Origin: Zygaena filipendulae
Taxonomy: Eukaryota > Arthropoda > Insecta > Lepidoptera > Zygaenidae
NCBI GenBank assembly: GCA_907165275.2
Contig: OU015669.1
Location: 5,292,501 to 5,356,500 of the forward strand
Direction of reading: 5' to 3'
Length of the DNA stretch: 64,000 bases
The notes under the pieces: generated by a model
Database searches by the model: none
The model's input: only the letters and a program-made list of their open reading frames with translations
Told to the model about the DNA's origin: nothing
Program-made: the position numbers and the translations under genes
In this document: piece after piece, positions 1-11,189 of the stretch
How positions within the stretch are numbered: the stretch's first letter is position 1
Layout of the letters: each line of letters begins with the position of its first letter

Positions 1-605
1 ACTATCTTATGTTTTAACATCCTTCGTTGTAATGCATGTCAATGAGGAAGCAGAGAGATAGAGAGTAGATAACTATGTAGATCTATCTTCCTATAGATAC
101 TGAGCTGTTTCTCTGGGCGAATTCAAAGCTACTATAATGGTTGTGTGTACTAACAATAAGTTTAGAATTTGATAATCTATGCTATATTATCGCACAAGGT
201 TAGCCTGCAAGGATAATATTGCTGTTTAATGTTTATATAAATAAATCTTCGCTAAGCCAGTGTGAATATGTACCTACACAGTTATTATAGCCGGCTACTT
301 GCATATGGGTTAAAAGAAACAGTCGCAAAGTAGTCTTTATATTTTATTAAACTTGTTTTCTCCGACGGACGTGGATGTTACCAATTAGAAATCTTGGAAT
401 AGCACACAGTGCAGACGGACAGCCGTGGCGATTTATCTAGCGGTAGATGTTTGATTTACTCACAGATAGGATATCTATGTATTTAAGCGTAGGTACCTAT
501 ACTGTTACCTATATCATATATATGTATTTGTTGCATTGCATATTAGTTGTGTGTATTTGTTGTATTTTGTAACATTTTTATTATTTCTTCCTAAAGAGAC
601 GTCAA
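1..605. other. Non-coding, nothing recognised
   Basis: AT-rich sequence with no open frame of interest and no clear repeat termini. No splice-bounded exon was recognised on either strand. Confidence 0.5.
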
Positions 606-737
606 TAAAAAAAATCTCTAATACCTATGAAACTTTTAAAGTCAGTATCGGCTTCGATGGCTCTTTTTATTTTAATTATTAATTTCCGAAGTCTCAAAAT
701 TCACGGGGGTGAAACCACGGAGTATCAGCTAGGAATT
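606..737 (+). repeat. Degenerate Helitron-like 3' end
   Basis: The segment ends in a recognisable but mutated Helitron terminus: a GGGTGAAACCACGG stem-loop followed by CAGCTAG. The 5' end is not identifiable, so the left boundary is approximate. Confidence 0.45.
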
Positions 738-779
738 GTGTTATAACAAAGGTTCACAGCAAAACAATATTATGTTTTA

Positions 780-973
780 TCCTTACTAATAATGCGAAAG
801 TGAGTTTGTTTGTTTGTTACGCTTTCACGCCCTAACGGTTTGACTGATCATCATGAAATTTTGCATACACATTGTCAAGGGTATAGAAAAGGACAAAGGG
901 TAGATACTTATTATCCCAAAATTCTCGCGGGATCTCAAAAATTAATAAGGGTAAAACAGCGGAGAACAGCTAG
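780..973 (+). mobile_element. Short non-autonomous Helitron
   Basis: A complete 194-bp copy. It begins TCCTTACTAAT directly after an A and ends CAGCTAG directly before a T, so the insertion is A^T as expected for Helitrons. The core holds the motif shared by many copies here (ACGCTTTCACG, then CATGAAATTTTGCATACAC). The terminal hairpin is decayed (GGGTAAAACAGCGG). Confidence 0.75.
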
Positions 974-1167
974 TACATACTAAATATTAATCGCCAACAA
1001 TTTTGTCTTGGATCAGTGAAATGAATACTCAAAATATCTAGATCAATGTGCTCAAAGCTTAATTTGAATAGTAATTTTACTTGAATAAACTTAAAATCTA
1101 GTCCTAATGTGAAGTGAAATCTAAACTTGATTACACTTTCACAAATTCGAGATAAAATGGGCTGGTT

Positions 1168-1453
1168 GACTAAATTTTAGTTTTTAGTCCATCGTGCCAT
1201 CTAATAAAAAATATTGGACACCTATTTTTCTTTTTTTTTAATAATCAAAAAATTACTCGTGACGTCATTATCTGGTACAGTTTATAATTAATTTTTATAA
1301 TAATAGTTTGTTATACTGTTTATTATTAAAGACGTCACAAGCCCCCACTAAACTTGAATGCGCTTTATCTATAGACGTATATTTTCATTAATTAGAAAAA
1401 GTAAAATATACGTCTATAATTTTATTATTTTGTAACGTAACTGACTAATTAGA
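1168..1453. mobile_element. MITE-like element, long copy
   Basis: Starts GACTAAATTTTAG and ends CTGACTAATTAG. The first roughly 75 bases and the last roughly 15 match a much shorter copy at 63851-63938, so the two appear to be a full-length and an internally deleted version of one family. The interior carries a TATACGTCTATA-type inverted motif near 1375-1420. No transposase is present. Confidence 0.5.
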
Positions 1454-1807
1454 TTTTTTTTCATAAACCGGCAACATGCCGTGCCGTTGGTGCAAATCAC
1501 GATAACTACTTAGGTACTTTTACATATTGGATTAAATTCACAAGTATATATGTATAAAGGATTAACCTCCATTGTCAGTTGAGATAAACTATTGTGCTAT
1601 CGCCATAACATCGATCAAAGAGTATTGTGACGCAATACAATGTTATGATTTATCTAAAGAATTAAGCCCAGGATATTATGCCTTTGTTCATTGTATATAC
1701 CTATTTATTATGAGTGACATATCGTCGCACGGAAGTCAAAATAATATGCAACTTTTCAGAAGAGCTAAAAAAACATGATTAATTTTGCATCAAAGATTTA
1801 TACAATA

Positions 1808-1998
1808 CTAGCTGTCCCCCGCGGTTTCATCGGCGGTAATTTCGGAGTTCCCGCGGGAATTCCAAGATAAACTATATGTAAAAACTTTCCTCTGTCTATT
1901 AAAAAAACCGCATCAAAATCCGTTGCGCGGTTTTAAAGATCTAAGCATACATAGGGACAGACAGCGGGAAGCGACTTTGTTTTATACTATGTAGTGAT
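1808..1998 (-). mobile_element. Short Helitron-like element, variant subfamily
   Basis: Read on the plus strand it starts CTAGCTGTCCCCCGCGG, the reverse complement of a Helitron 3' end, and contains GGAGTTCCCGCGGGAATTCC. The distal half (CATCAAAATCCGTTGCGCGG, then ACAGACAGCGGGAAGCG) differs from the common subfamily. The 5' boundary is approximate. Confidence 0.6.
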
Positions 1999-2150
1999 AC
2001 GAATTGTTAAAATATGTATAATTCATGTTGGCACATTTAATTCTAAAACAAAATTAATTGCTTGCCTATCGAAAGATATAGGTACGGAACCTATTTCGTT
2101 CAATATTTGACAATATTTGTATATTGTATACTAACCATAGCATACTTTTA

Positions 2151-2235
2151 TAGATAGAGTGATTTATGAGGAAGGTTTAGGTAAGTAGTAAGTGCCTATA
2201 TAATTTGTCAAAGTTTTCTGTAAATTGGTTGAAAT
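2151..2235 (+). repeat. Unclassified dispersed repeat (pair with 60580-60650)
   Basis: The stretch from ATAGATAGAGTGATTTATG through TATAATTTGTCAAAG and AATTGGTT is repeated at about 60580-60650. In both places a Helitron-like copy follows directly, so this may be part of a longer composite repeat. Confidence 0.5.
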
Positions 2236-2243
2236 ATTATTAA

Positions 2244-2454
2244 TCTATACATATAAAATGCTTTGTCCTGAATGACTAATGGATCAACGCACAGCCTAAA
2301 CCGCTGATCGTAAAGACCTAAAACTTGGAGGGTGTGTTCTTTGTATTTGTAAATTCAGCCCCTAAGGGGATGAAAAGGGGTTGTTAAACTTTATATGGAA
2401 CAATTCCGCGGGAACTTCCAAATTATCGCGCGTGAAACCGCGCGGGACCGCTAG
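2244..2454 (+). mobile_element. Short Helitron, CCCCTAAGGGG subfamily
   Basis: Begins TCTATACATATAAAATG after an A and ends CCGCTAG before a T (A^T insertion). It carries the CGCGCGTGAAACCGCGCG terminal stem-loop and an internal CCCCTAAGGGG palindrome. The copy at about 50818-51036 belongs to the same subfamily. Confidence 0.75.
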
Positions 2455-2835
2455 TATTATAATATAACGATAACAAAACAAATTGTTGGAAGCAAATATA
2501 TTGAAAGAGAAGATAGACAATACGCTTGGTCGCTAAGCTTACCTCTTGAACCACGCAGTGGTCAAATGATCTTATGCTAACAAAATACCGTTGGCTAGCA
2601 GAAACTATTGTCTATAGATACCACTAGACGGAAAGCGATGTGATTGACTATTTGAAATGTACTTTGTGGTGACTGTTATTTGATTTTGTCGCAACGATGT
2701 GATTGGTTTTATTTTGATCATTCCCTCCGCAAAAATTGCTTGACGTGGATTTCATAGTAAAAGTTTGTTATATAAGTTATAATGGCTTTGGTTGGAAGTG
2801 TCGGAAAAAGGACATTAAATTTTGCAAACCAACTA

Positions 2836-2933
2836 CTGTTAGTGGTACAGAGAACGACATAGGGTACTTATTGCTCCAGAATTCCCGCGGGAATTTCAAA
2901 GTTATTGCGGAAGAAACTGCGGGAAGCATTTAG
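2836..2933 (+). repeat. Degenerate Helitron 3' fragment
   Basis: Keeps the ACAGAGAACGACATAGGGTAC and GAATTCCCGCGGGAATT parts of the common subfamily plus a decayed hairpin (GCGGAAGAAACTGCGGG). The CTAG terminus is lost. Confidence 0.5.
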
Positions 2934-3924
2934 TTATTAATATATTTATTCCAGAAAAATACCTCCAAGGGAATTCCGAAAACCACGTGCGCGTACAGCT
3001 ATAGGCACTCATAAAATTGGGCACCGAGGTCGTTCACCTTGACTCTAAGGAAGGTTGCTTTATGATAATTCGATTGTGAGTGACGGCGTCCTATCGGTGC
3101 ACGGTATCGATGGCGCGATCGCGACGTCAATAACATTGAGATTATTATTGTGAAGTGCCTCTGTTGATGCTCTCCTTACTTGATACCTATTGAAAGTACC
3201 TACTTTCTCGATCGCCTGAAACTTTTCATTTGCCATTTTCTTTGAAACTATAAATAAAATAACGGGGTTGTTTGATAAATTTATGCAAATCATAAATATG
3301 ATTTTAGTTCATTTAAACACACAAGTATTGGCGTTTATTCGCTTTCGCGCGATGATCTCGTTTAGCTTTTTTACTAAACTCGTGCGGCTACGTAATAAGT
3401 CGATCGGTCGAGTTAGTAACAAGGCGACGCGGTACGTTGCGGTGAAGTTGGCTTCTTGAGCAACACACGCACGTGGTTCTCTCGAGGGAATCAGTTACTA
3501 GCTCAGGCCTCAGGGTACGGCACGGCTTCCAATCTGCATTACCATCAAAATCAAGAAAAGATGTATCTCCCTTCTTCCGGGCGTTATGCACTATTAACTA
3601 TTTAGTATCTTTCAATGACTAAGTATTTTCAACAAGATTTTAAAGTTTCAACTAAGAAAACTTGATTGATCATATTGTATGTTTTTTTAAGGGATTTAAA
3701 CAATATCACTTGACACTATTTTGATAAGTAGATAGATATTATTCTCTTACGAAGCCACACATGTGATAGAAAAAGCAAACGATCGTTACATACGCGTACT
3801 ACTTACATAATAAATAATTATTTACTTTATGTGGAGATAAATCACCTTGAGTACCTACCTTTAGTGTTTGGACTCTATATTCATCAATTTAGTTTTGATA
3901 ATCTCTCAAAAACGATGCAACTGT

Positions 3925-4010
3925 CGTAAAGACCCGGATTTGATTCCCGATGGAGACAGACCTATTGTCCACGGTCCACTTATTAATCTGGGTGCATATA
4001 CAGTGCGTAT
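3925..4010 (+). repeat. Possible tRNA-derived SINE remnant
   Basis: Contains GTAAAGACCCGGATTTGATTCCC, which resembles a tRNA B box and its surroundings in a decayed SINE. No A box or tail is evident, so this is tentative. Confidence 0.3.
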
Positions 4011-4149
4011 ATATATTTCTATACTGTAATATTATATCCTAAGCTTGTGTCATGTATGATTAACATATTTTATGTGTTGGGATTGCTTAGTACGTATCTA
4101 ATTTTGACGTGACATACAGACTGCAGATGTATTGGCAGTTGTCACTCAC

Positions 4150-4633
4150 CTATGTGTCCCGTATGCTGAAAGTTCGTTGGTGCACTAATCATTGATCTGT
4201 CTATTCTCCGCCGAGTGCGCTGCGCCTGCGCTGCCGGCTGGTAGCAGCACGCGAACCACTGGAGCCAGATCATGTCACTGCCCGTACTGGCCATTATATT
4301 TATTTAGCAATAAGTCACAGTCCACTTCACACACACTCACTAGTCGAGTCTTCAGACGCGTCTGAACGCCGCCGCACACGACGATTCCAAAATGAACAAA
4401 ACTAGCCGATTGCAAAGCAAAATTCAAATTTAGAAGAAAAATTTGTGTTGCCAACCAAATCGGTATTCGATTTGAGTGACTATTTTGAGACTCGCTTTCA
4501 ACAATATGTTTTATTGCTTCCCAGAATCGACACTGCGATAACCGATGCACGAGTGTGTTTAAATAACACGGCTCGCTTTCGCCGTTGATCCCTCTCGTCT
4601 TGATAACGATGATGACATGGTTCCACTGATTAG
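4150..4633 (-). CDS. CDC42 small effector (SPEC/CDC42SE) homologue, exon with start codon
   Basis: CDC42 small effector proteins are short membrane-associated adaptors that bind GTP-loaded Cdc42 through a CRIB motif and influence cortical actin. On the minus strand the coding part runs 4294 to 4150 (48 codons plus one base). It starts [17 protein letters not shown], followed by a basic R-rich stretch and the CRIB core [14 protein letters not shown]. The IWLQWFxCC start with a cysteine pair, the RRRIDRSMI segment and the GHIG end all fit insect SPEC proteins as I know them. An in-frame TAA precedes the ATG. The exon ends at a consensus donor (G|GTGAGT, phase 1) and is preceded at 4633 by a strong acceptor (pyrimidine tract, CCAG), so about 340 bp is 5' UTR and transcription must start further right. 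The short C-terminal exon was not found; it should lie to the left, perhaps outside the window. A 91-residue open frame in another frame across the UTR is not taken as real. Confidence 0.8.
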
Positions 4634-4875
4634 CTGGAAAAGAAAGAAAACAACTTAAAATAATAAGATACTTTAAATAGATATGTATTGTATGTTAAGT
4701 CTACACATTTTTTTAATGCTAAGCAAACAGTTAATTAACTAAACGAGGTGATAAGCGATTTGCAATGGTGCATCGGACACGACTTGGATAAATCCAATAT
4801 TATTATAAAGTGGTTAAATTTTTAAATTAATAGTATAATAAAAATAATTAATTGTTCCAAGAAATTTCGTTTCGT

Positions 4876-5024
4876 TTCGGAGATCCCGCGGGATTTCCCT
4901 ATGTGTTATTTGATGTATAAGCTGTACTATATTACTGTAAAGTTTCATTAGAATCCATTTAGTGGTTTTTGCGTGAAAGAGTAAAAAACATCAATTGAAC
5001 CTTCGCGTTTATTAGTAAGGACGT
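4876..5024 (-). repeat. Headless Helitron-like copy
   Basis: Retains GGAGATCCCGCGGGATTTCC and the distal TTTTTGCGTGAAAGAGTAA to CGCGTTTATTAGTAAGGA end. The CTAG/hairpin terminus is missing. Confidence 0.55.
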
Positions 5025-6660
5025 CACTATGTTATATAGGTAATTAATTATTAAAGTTTGCCATGGTACAGCATGGCATGGTATTTTATAAAAAACTAAA
5101 ATATGATAATGTGATATGGTGGGGTGGTTCTACGTGGCGGGATGTGACATGATATGTTTTTACCTATCTTTGTTATTGTTTGGTACCTATATTCACTTAT
5201 TGTAAGTAGTTTGGTAGTCGTCGCTTGCGTAATGTTTAAAAAATTGTATGTAGAATTAGTATAAAGCTGTGTACTGCCCATAGCAAATACGAAGTACATT
5301 TTTACCCTTAGAGCATTTAAGACTGCTTTTAGTTTGTACCCGAGTATATATTGTATCAGACAGTGAGACCAAACTAAGAATACCCGCGTGGGATACCGTA
5401 TGTAGCTTGCTATTAGTAAAAAAATAGTTAAAATAGGTTTTGTAACTGTTCCAGAGATTACCATCTACTTCCAAACGTTATATAATATTACTTAAATTTA
5501 TATAGTTTCCCGGTCGATATTTCATCCGCGTTTCACCATTTTCCTGTAGGTACCTAAGGATTGTAATTCAAAAAATTGAAAATGCAGCAGAAGCAGGACG
5601 AACTGTGTGGTAACTGTCATGCATAGTCAATCTGTCACGGTGCTCTGTTTTATAAATCAGCTGTTGAATTTGGGATTTACGGTTTTGAATTTTCAATGTA
5701 GTAGGTCGTTACCGTTACGGTCGTTTTCAATAATAAGAAATAAATATTATTTATCTTACTACCTACATTTATTACTAACTTGTTTGCTATTAGCTGCAAA
5801 TTTCATTGAAGAAGTTATAGAAAGGAATTATTCCGTTATAATTATTGAAGACGCCTTCAAAGAAGCTAAGGACCTATCAAAACTGGCTAGTATGAAGATG
5901 AGATGGTAATTTTGATTCAAGATCTCTGTGTAACGTTCCTATATCCGGCGACAAGCACATTAAGTTAGGTGCCTACTTTAAACTATAAAATAATCAAACA
6001 GTTTTATAACGCGGACTAAAAGACGTGAACTGACACGCAACCTCTTATCCTTATCAATGACATATCTCTACTGTCAGCTGTCGATGGAAGATCCGATAAG
6101 TAGCTGACACACAGCTGATAAGCCTGGTACAGGCGGCCCCGAAGTAACAAAAGACTTTTTACTTATGTCTATTATCAAGCTACTTTTGCCATCGTAGGTA
6201 TTACTCATATCGACACTAAAAATCTGTTGACAACTTGAAATTTGTGATTACTAAGCAATTTTCAGTGCTGACTGTACAAGCTCGACTGCGGATGGCAACA
6301 CAATAATAATTATGTAAAAATTTGGTAAATAAGTAGTAGAAGCGATGCAAAATCGTTACATAATAGTGTACACTTTGTAGTTCTAGTTGTTTGGTAAATG
6401 TATCCGGTGATTACGTAAAGTTTAATCATATTATTTAATCCAAAATGAAAACTGAAGCGGCACTTATATGAACAAGCTGTGCTCTGCTCGTGTTGGTACA
6501 TGCATACTTTTACATCGGTATTTTTTATGTGCTTAAGTTATTAAATAAGGATGTTTTGTCTGTTAGTAACAAGAAACTTGTGCTGACCACAGCGTTTTAG
6601 AATGCTACTTGTCATGTACGTGACGTAACTCGTAAGTAAGTTTATCGCAGTGCATTATTT
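5025..6660. other. Non-coding, nothing recognised
   Basis: AT-rich DNA. The open frames here (up to 122 codons) show no compositional or motif support and no consistent splice sites. Confidence 0.45.
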
Positions 6661-6664
6661 CCAA

Positions 6665-6864
6665 CTAGCTGTTTCCGCGGTTTAACCCGCGTTAGTTTCG
6701 GAGGTCCCACGGGAATTACGGGATAAAAAGTACGCTATGTGTTATTATGATGTATAAACTATATTATCGTAAAGTTTCATTTAAATCCATTCAGAAAGTT
6801 TTTGCGTGAAAGAGTAACAAACATACATACATACAAACTTTCGCATTTATAATATTAGTAGGGA
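6665..6864 (-). mobile_element. Short Helitron
   Basis: Starts CTAGCTGTTTCCGCGG on the plus strand and runs through CGGGATAAAAAGTACGCTATG to TTTATAATATTAGTAGGGA. It has a short CATACATACATA run near its 5' end (reverse-strand view). Confidence 0.7.
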
Positions 6865-6973
6865 ATAAGGGTACTACCGGGACACTAACTTTAAAAGAGG
6901 TTTTAAAGTAGGTATTTAAATATATTACTGAGCTATAGCTACCAGTTATTACAGACCCTGAATCTCAGTCTTA

Positions 6974-7450
6974 AGGTCCATTTATATTTTATATCTACAT
7001 ACCTACATTGAGCGTGTCCGACACGTTTTCAAGGCAGACAAAATAATTTTCTCCAATACAGTGCGTATTAACGGATTCACATCAGCTATCGTAACACGGC
7101 CGCGCAGACGCGGACAGACACGGACCGTACCCGGCCGGTATTCGCGGAAAGAATATTTTGTCTGCGCGGTTCATGTCTGTATGTGTCTGTGGCTACATGC
7201 CGAGTCGGCAACGTGCACGTCTTTTGTAAATAAACGAGTCGGTCGGCGTCTGTCACGGAACGTTGCTGGCACGCTCATATCTAAATGAACGGCGTCTGTC
7301 GGTGTCTGCTTCGGAACGTGTCGAGCACGCTCAATGTCTGTGATTTATAATATTTATGGTCAATGTTTGCCTATGAGCCATAATGTCAGTAGTAGGTGCA
7401 GGTCAGTGGCAGGTAGGTAAATATAACAGTCTGTAGATATAAACGGACCT
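6974..7450. mobile_element. MITE with TTA target duplication (Harbinger-like)
   Basis: Outer ends match as an inverted repeat, AGGTCCATTTATAT on the left and the complement of ATATAAACGGACCT on the right, flanked by TTA on both sides (6971-6973, 7451-7453). A second, inner inverted repeat (CATTGAGCGTG near 7008 and CACGCTCAATG near 7326-7336) suggests nested or subterminal repeats. The GC-rich centre produces a spurious 75-codon frame. A TTA duplication suggests PIF/Harbinger; no transposase is seen. Confidence 0.6.
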
Positions 7451-7959
7451 TTAGTCTTATCTTACGGGAAAACTAAGCAAGGAGAGATAAAAAAATCGTC
7501 GTTAACAAGCGATTTACAGATGACGCCGAGTTGAGCGTTAATGAACCGAAACATTCGAGTGAAAGTATCTCCAATCGACTGTCTCGCTGTTTAAAGCTGT
7601 CGTCAAATGGTTGGACACCGTTCGTCGAACTAATGCATACCAAAATAGCATTTATATCTTTATTAATTAAGATGTAAAATCGTATTTTAAGCTTTCTATA
7701 ACAATAAAAGACACTTCAGTCGTAAGCATATTCGTATCTCATTCGTATTTCGTAGGTAAGGTCGACAAAAGCGAAAGTCCAACGTTTAGTGGTCGTTCAT
7801 ACAAGTAATTATGTACTTATTGACAGAAACAATGTGTTTGCATATATACATACGTTATGACTGTTATTTCTCGTTGTTCGTCGTCGACTGTTACGCTATC
7901 TTCAGTCTTCTGTTTTATTAATGTTCAAAATTGATTATTTACTAGCCAACATGCTGTGA

Positions 7960-8182
7960 TCTATACATACTTACATACATACAACTAATATACAAATCTC
8001 GTGTCACAGCGCAGTGTTTGTTATCGAACTCCTTCGAAGAGCCTTGACCGATTTTTATGGAATTTGTGTAGTATATTTGGTAGGTCTGAGAATAAATAGG
8101 TCGTAGGCTTTTTTTGACAAAATTTCACTTTCCTGCGGGAATTCCGTAACTCACGCGCGTGGAACCGCGGGGTACAGCCTTC
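7960..8182 (+). mobile_element. Helitron-like copy, CTCGTGTCAC subfamily
   Basis: Begins TCTATACATAC after an A, carries CTCGTGTCACAG and a GTAGGTCTGAGAATA block, and ends in a GCGTGGAACCGCGGGG stem-loop and ACAGCCT, where the final CTAG has mutated. It pairs with the reverse copy at 9205-9405. Confidence 0.65.
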
Positions 8183-8451
8183 AAAATAGTCGAAGTCTCC
8201 CGGGAGTTTGGTCTAAGTGTCAAAAACAAAATAATCATCATTAAATTGGTACAAAATAATGAGTAATGAACTTAAAATAGGTACGGAGGTACCTATGCCA
8301 ATGAAAACTGGCAACAAGGACATTTTATGCAACTCTAAAATCCATGCTAAAATGTAACAATAATTTCAAACCAATGAAGGTTTTCATCATAAATTGAATG
8401 TCATACAAACCGAAATCGATTCTACGAAACGAATCTATTAACTATTTCATC

Positions 8452-8478
8452 CTCAGATGAAATAAAAACTCGTCTGAG
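8452..8478. repeat. 27-bp palindromic micro-element
   Basis: Starts CTCAGATGAAATAAAAACT and ends CGTCTGAG, so its ends are inverted repeats (one mismatch). It shares the CTCAGAYGAAATAAAAACT core with 39911-39939, 41728-41764 and 27649-27666. No clear target-site duplication is visible. Confidence 0.6.
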
Positions 8479-9204
8479 CTTAAAGCAGTTGTTTTTTTTA
8501 CAGAATAAAGACACTTTCTATTTCTGAAAATTTCCTTTTTTTACTATTAAATACTAGGTAAGTACTTACTGCTTGACTGAGGTTAAAAGTAACGTTGAAA
8601 TTGAAAAATTGAAATTTCTATCCTATCAAGCGACGGGTGCTCCTCGTATCGTACCTATCCATATCTCGCACCATGAGGTGAAAATTTTAATACACTTTAG
8701 TGATTCTACCGTAGCTCGTAGGTCTCCAAATTCAAGGTTAAAAAATCTAAATAGATTTTCGCGCTATTAAAAATAGGTACTCCTGTCCAAGAAGTAGATA
8801 AGATGCAAGTGATTCCCCTTTTTATTAGATGATTTATATGAAATTTTCAACAGAAACTCTCGGTTATTTTTTAAACTTCTGTCTAGAGTCTAGAGATATT
8901 TTCTTACCGACGATAGAATAAAATGCTAGACGCGACATTTTGTAATTTATTTGAACAGGTAGATAGATGAGATGGTAGATAAGTAGGTAGGTACTTAGAT
9001 TAGGTACGTTTACAAGTGAGTACCTACTCATTATCACGGTCAAGCAAAACGAGTGTAGTCAGTATCAACGACATAAATATTTGAACTAGGTAAAGTTAGT
9101 GGAGAATGAATGAGTGAGTGAGTACTAAGGTGAGTATAGGCATAGGTACACTAGAGCATTTCATCGAGCGTTTCTATGCAATGTAATATAGTAGAATATA
9201 TGTA

Positions 9205-9405
9205 CTAGCTGTGCCCCGCGGTGTCACCCGCGTGAGTTTCGGAGTTCCCGCGGGAATTCCGGGATGAAAAATAGATAATAGCCGATTCTCAGACCTACTG
9301 AATATGCATAAAAAAATTCATGAGAATCGGTCAAGCCGTTTCGGAGGAGTATGGGAACCATGGGAACGAACATTGTGACACGAGAATTTTATATATTAAG
9401 ATAGA
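9205..9405 (-). mobile_element. Short Helitron, CTCGTGTCAC subfamily
   Basis: Plus-strand reading starts CTAGCTGTGCCCCGCGG and ends TTAAGATAGA. The internal AGAATCGGTCAAGCCG and GTGACACGAGAATTTTATA blocks define the same subfamily as 7960-8182 and the copies near 23.9-24.2 kb. Confidence 0.7.
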
Positions 9406-9799
9406 GACGACGCGCATCATACCGTTGCATTGCAACAAAAACGTTGAATATCGAGCTCTCTGTTCGTTTCGTGGGCACCTGAATTTGGCCGTCTGAATGT
9501 TTTATTACAAGTAAATGCTATAATTATAGTCTTGGCCTTTGTTTACATGTGCTTTTTTGTTGTTTTCAACTTGCTTCAAACACAATTACAACGTTTGCAA
9601 CTGTTGTCTCCGCTATTGGGACACAAATTCTGAATCCCAACTTTAAAATAACTTTTTGATCATCATCATAGTGTAGGTATTAGGTACATAATTATGTATA
9701 TTTTTACAATTAAAAAAGGAAGACTCACTTTGTGTTTTCAAATATGTATTTTTTTTTAAATGTAGGTAACTAAGCCTCTAAGCCTGTTATAATATTTAA

Positions 9800-10145
9800 T
9801 CTATATCTTTACTTACAATAAAACTGTATATGTATAGAGGTCAATTCTGTACATTGAATATAATATATTCAAAATTAATATTGGAGGATGAATGGTGATC
9901 GATACTGATGCCAAAAATGCAATCGGTTATTTTTTTTGTATGTCTGTCTGTCTGTATGTCTGTATGTGCACGCATGGGTCAAAAACTACTGAAAGGATTT
10001 TAACCAAACTTGGTACGATTGTAGTCCAAACTCCTGGGCAGGTTATAGGCTATATAACATAACGCTTAACACATAGGAGCTGAGCAGTGACGATAAATTT
10101 GAAGCAAGTCGGATGAAAATGGGCTTTCGAGCTCAGCACAGCTAG
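9800..10145 (+). mobile_element. Helitron, 346-bp subfamily
   Basis: Begins TCTATATC after an A and ends CAGCACAGCTAG before a T. Markers are GGAGGATGAATGGTGATCG, a (GTCT)n/(GTAT)n run at about 9935-9965, and CTGGGCAGGTTATAGGCTAT. A reverse-oriented sister copy lies at 14829-15145. The subterminal stem is CGAGCTC rather than CGCGG. Confidence 0.7.
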
Positions 10146-10620
10146 TACTAGTCTATATTTATTCTGCAGTAGTCTCATATACGTACACCCTACCTACGTT
10201 AACCTACTTGACGAAAATTTTAAAAAAACAAAATTTTTGAATAGAAAATATTATAATAACTAATATTAGATATCTACAATGATAATAATAATAAAATGTA
10301 TTTGCGACCGACTGTTCTCAATTTGTTTACGTAAGTAGGTACGTAAGTGTTCGGTGCATTGAACTCCACCACATTTAGTGAAATAAAAAGAGTTTTGAAG
10401 CCTAAAAACGGCTACGTGGAGTGGAACACCTGCCATCTGACTCACTGACTGACGACAGTTGGCCAACACGGAGTTTTCTGAGAAATTCAATAGCTTTTGA
10501 AGCGAGAAGCGAACTGCAAAATTTAAGATATTATAACCGACATCGAAAAAGGTTGTATGTATTTAGTATGATTCGTTCGTTTAAATTGGTGTGAATTTTT
10601 TTGATCCTTTTTTTTGTTTT
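10146..10620. other. Non-coding, nothing recognised
   Basis: Short unsupported frames only; the sequence leads into the pentamer array. Confidence 0.4.
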
Positions 10621-10624
10621 GGGA

Positions 10625-11189
10625 TTATTTTATTTTATTTTATTTTATTTTATTTTATTTTATTTTATTTTATTTTATTTTATTTTATTTTATTTTATTT
10701 TATTTTATTTTATTTTATTTTATTTTATTTTATTTTATTTTATTTTATTTTATTTTATTTTATTTTATTTTATTTTATTTTATTTTATTTTATTTTATTT
10801 TATTTTATTTTATTTTATTTTATTTTATTTTATTTTATTTTATTTTATTTTATTTTATTTTATTTTATTTTATTTTATTTTATTTTATTTTATTTTATTT
10901 TATTTTATTTTATTTTATTTTATTTTATTTTATTTTATTTTATTTTATTTTATTTTATTTTATTTTATTTTATTTTATTTTATTTTATTTTATTTTATTT
11001 TATTTTATTTTATTTTATTTTATTTTATTTTATTTTATTTTATTTTATTTTATTTTATTTTATTTTATTTTATTTTATTTTATTTTATTTTATTTTATTT
11101 TATTTTATTTTATTTTATTTTATTTTATTTTATTTTATTTTATTTTATTTTATTTTATTTTATTTTATTTTATTTTATTTTATTTTATT
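10625..11189 (+). repeat. (TTTTA)n microsatellite, about 113 units
   Basis: A 565-bp run of an exact TTTTA pentamer with no interruption visible. The FILFY-type open frames across it in all three forward frames are artefacts of the repeat. The perfect homogeneity suggests recent expansion or an assembly estimate of array length. Confidence 0.97.
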
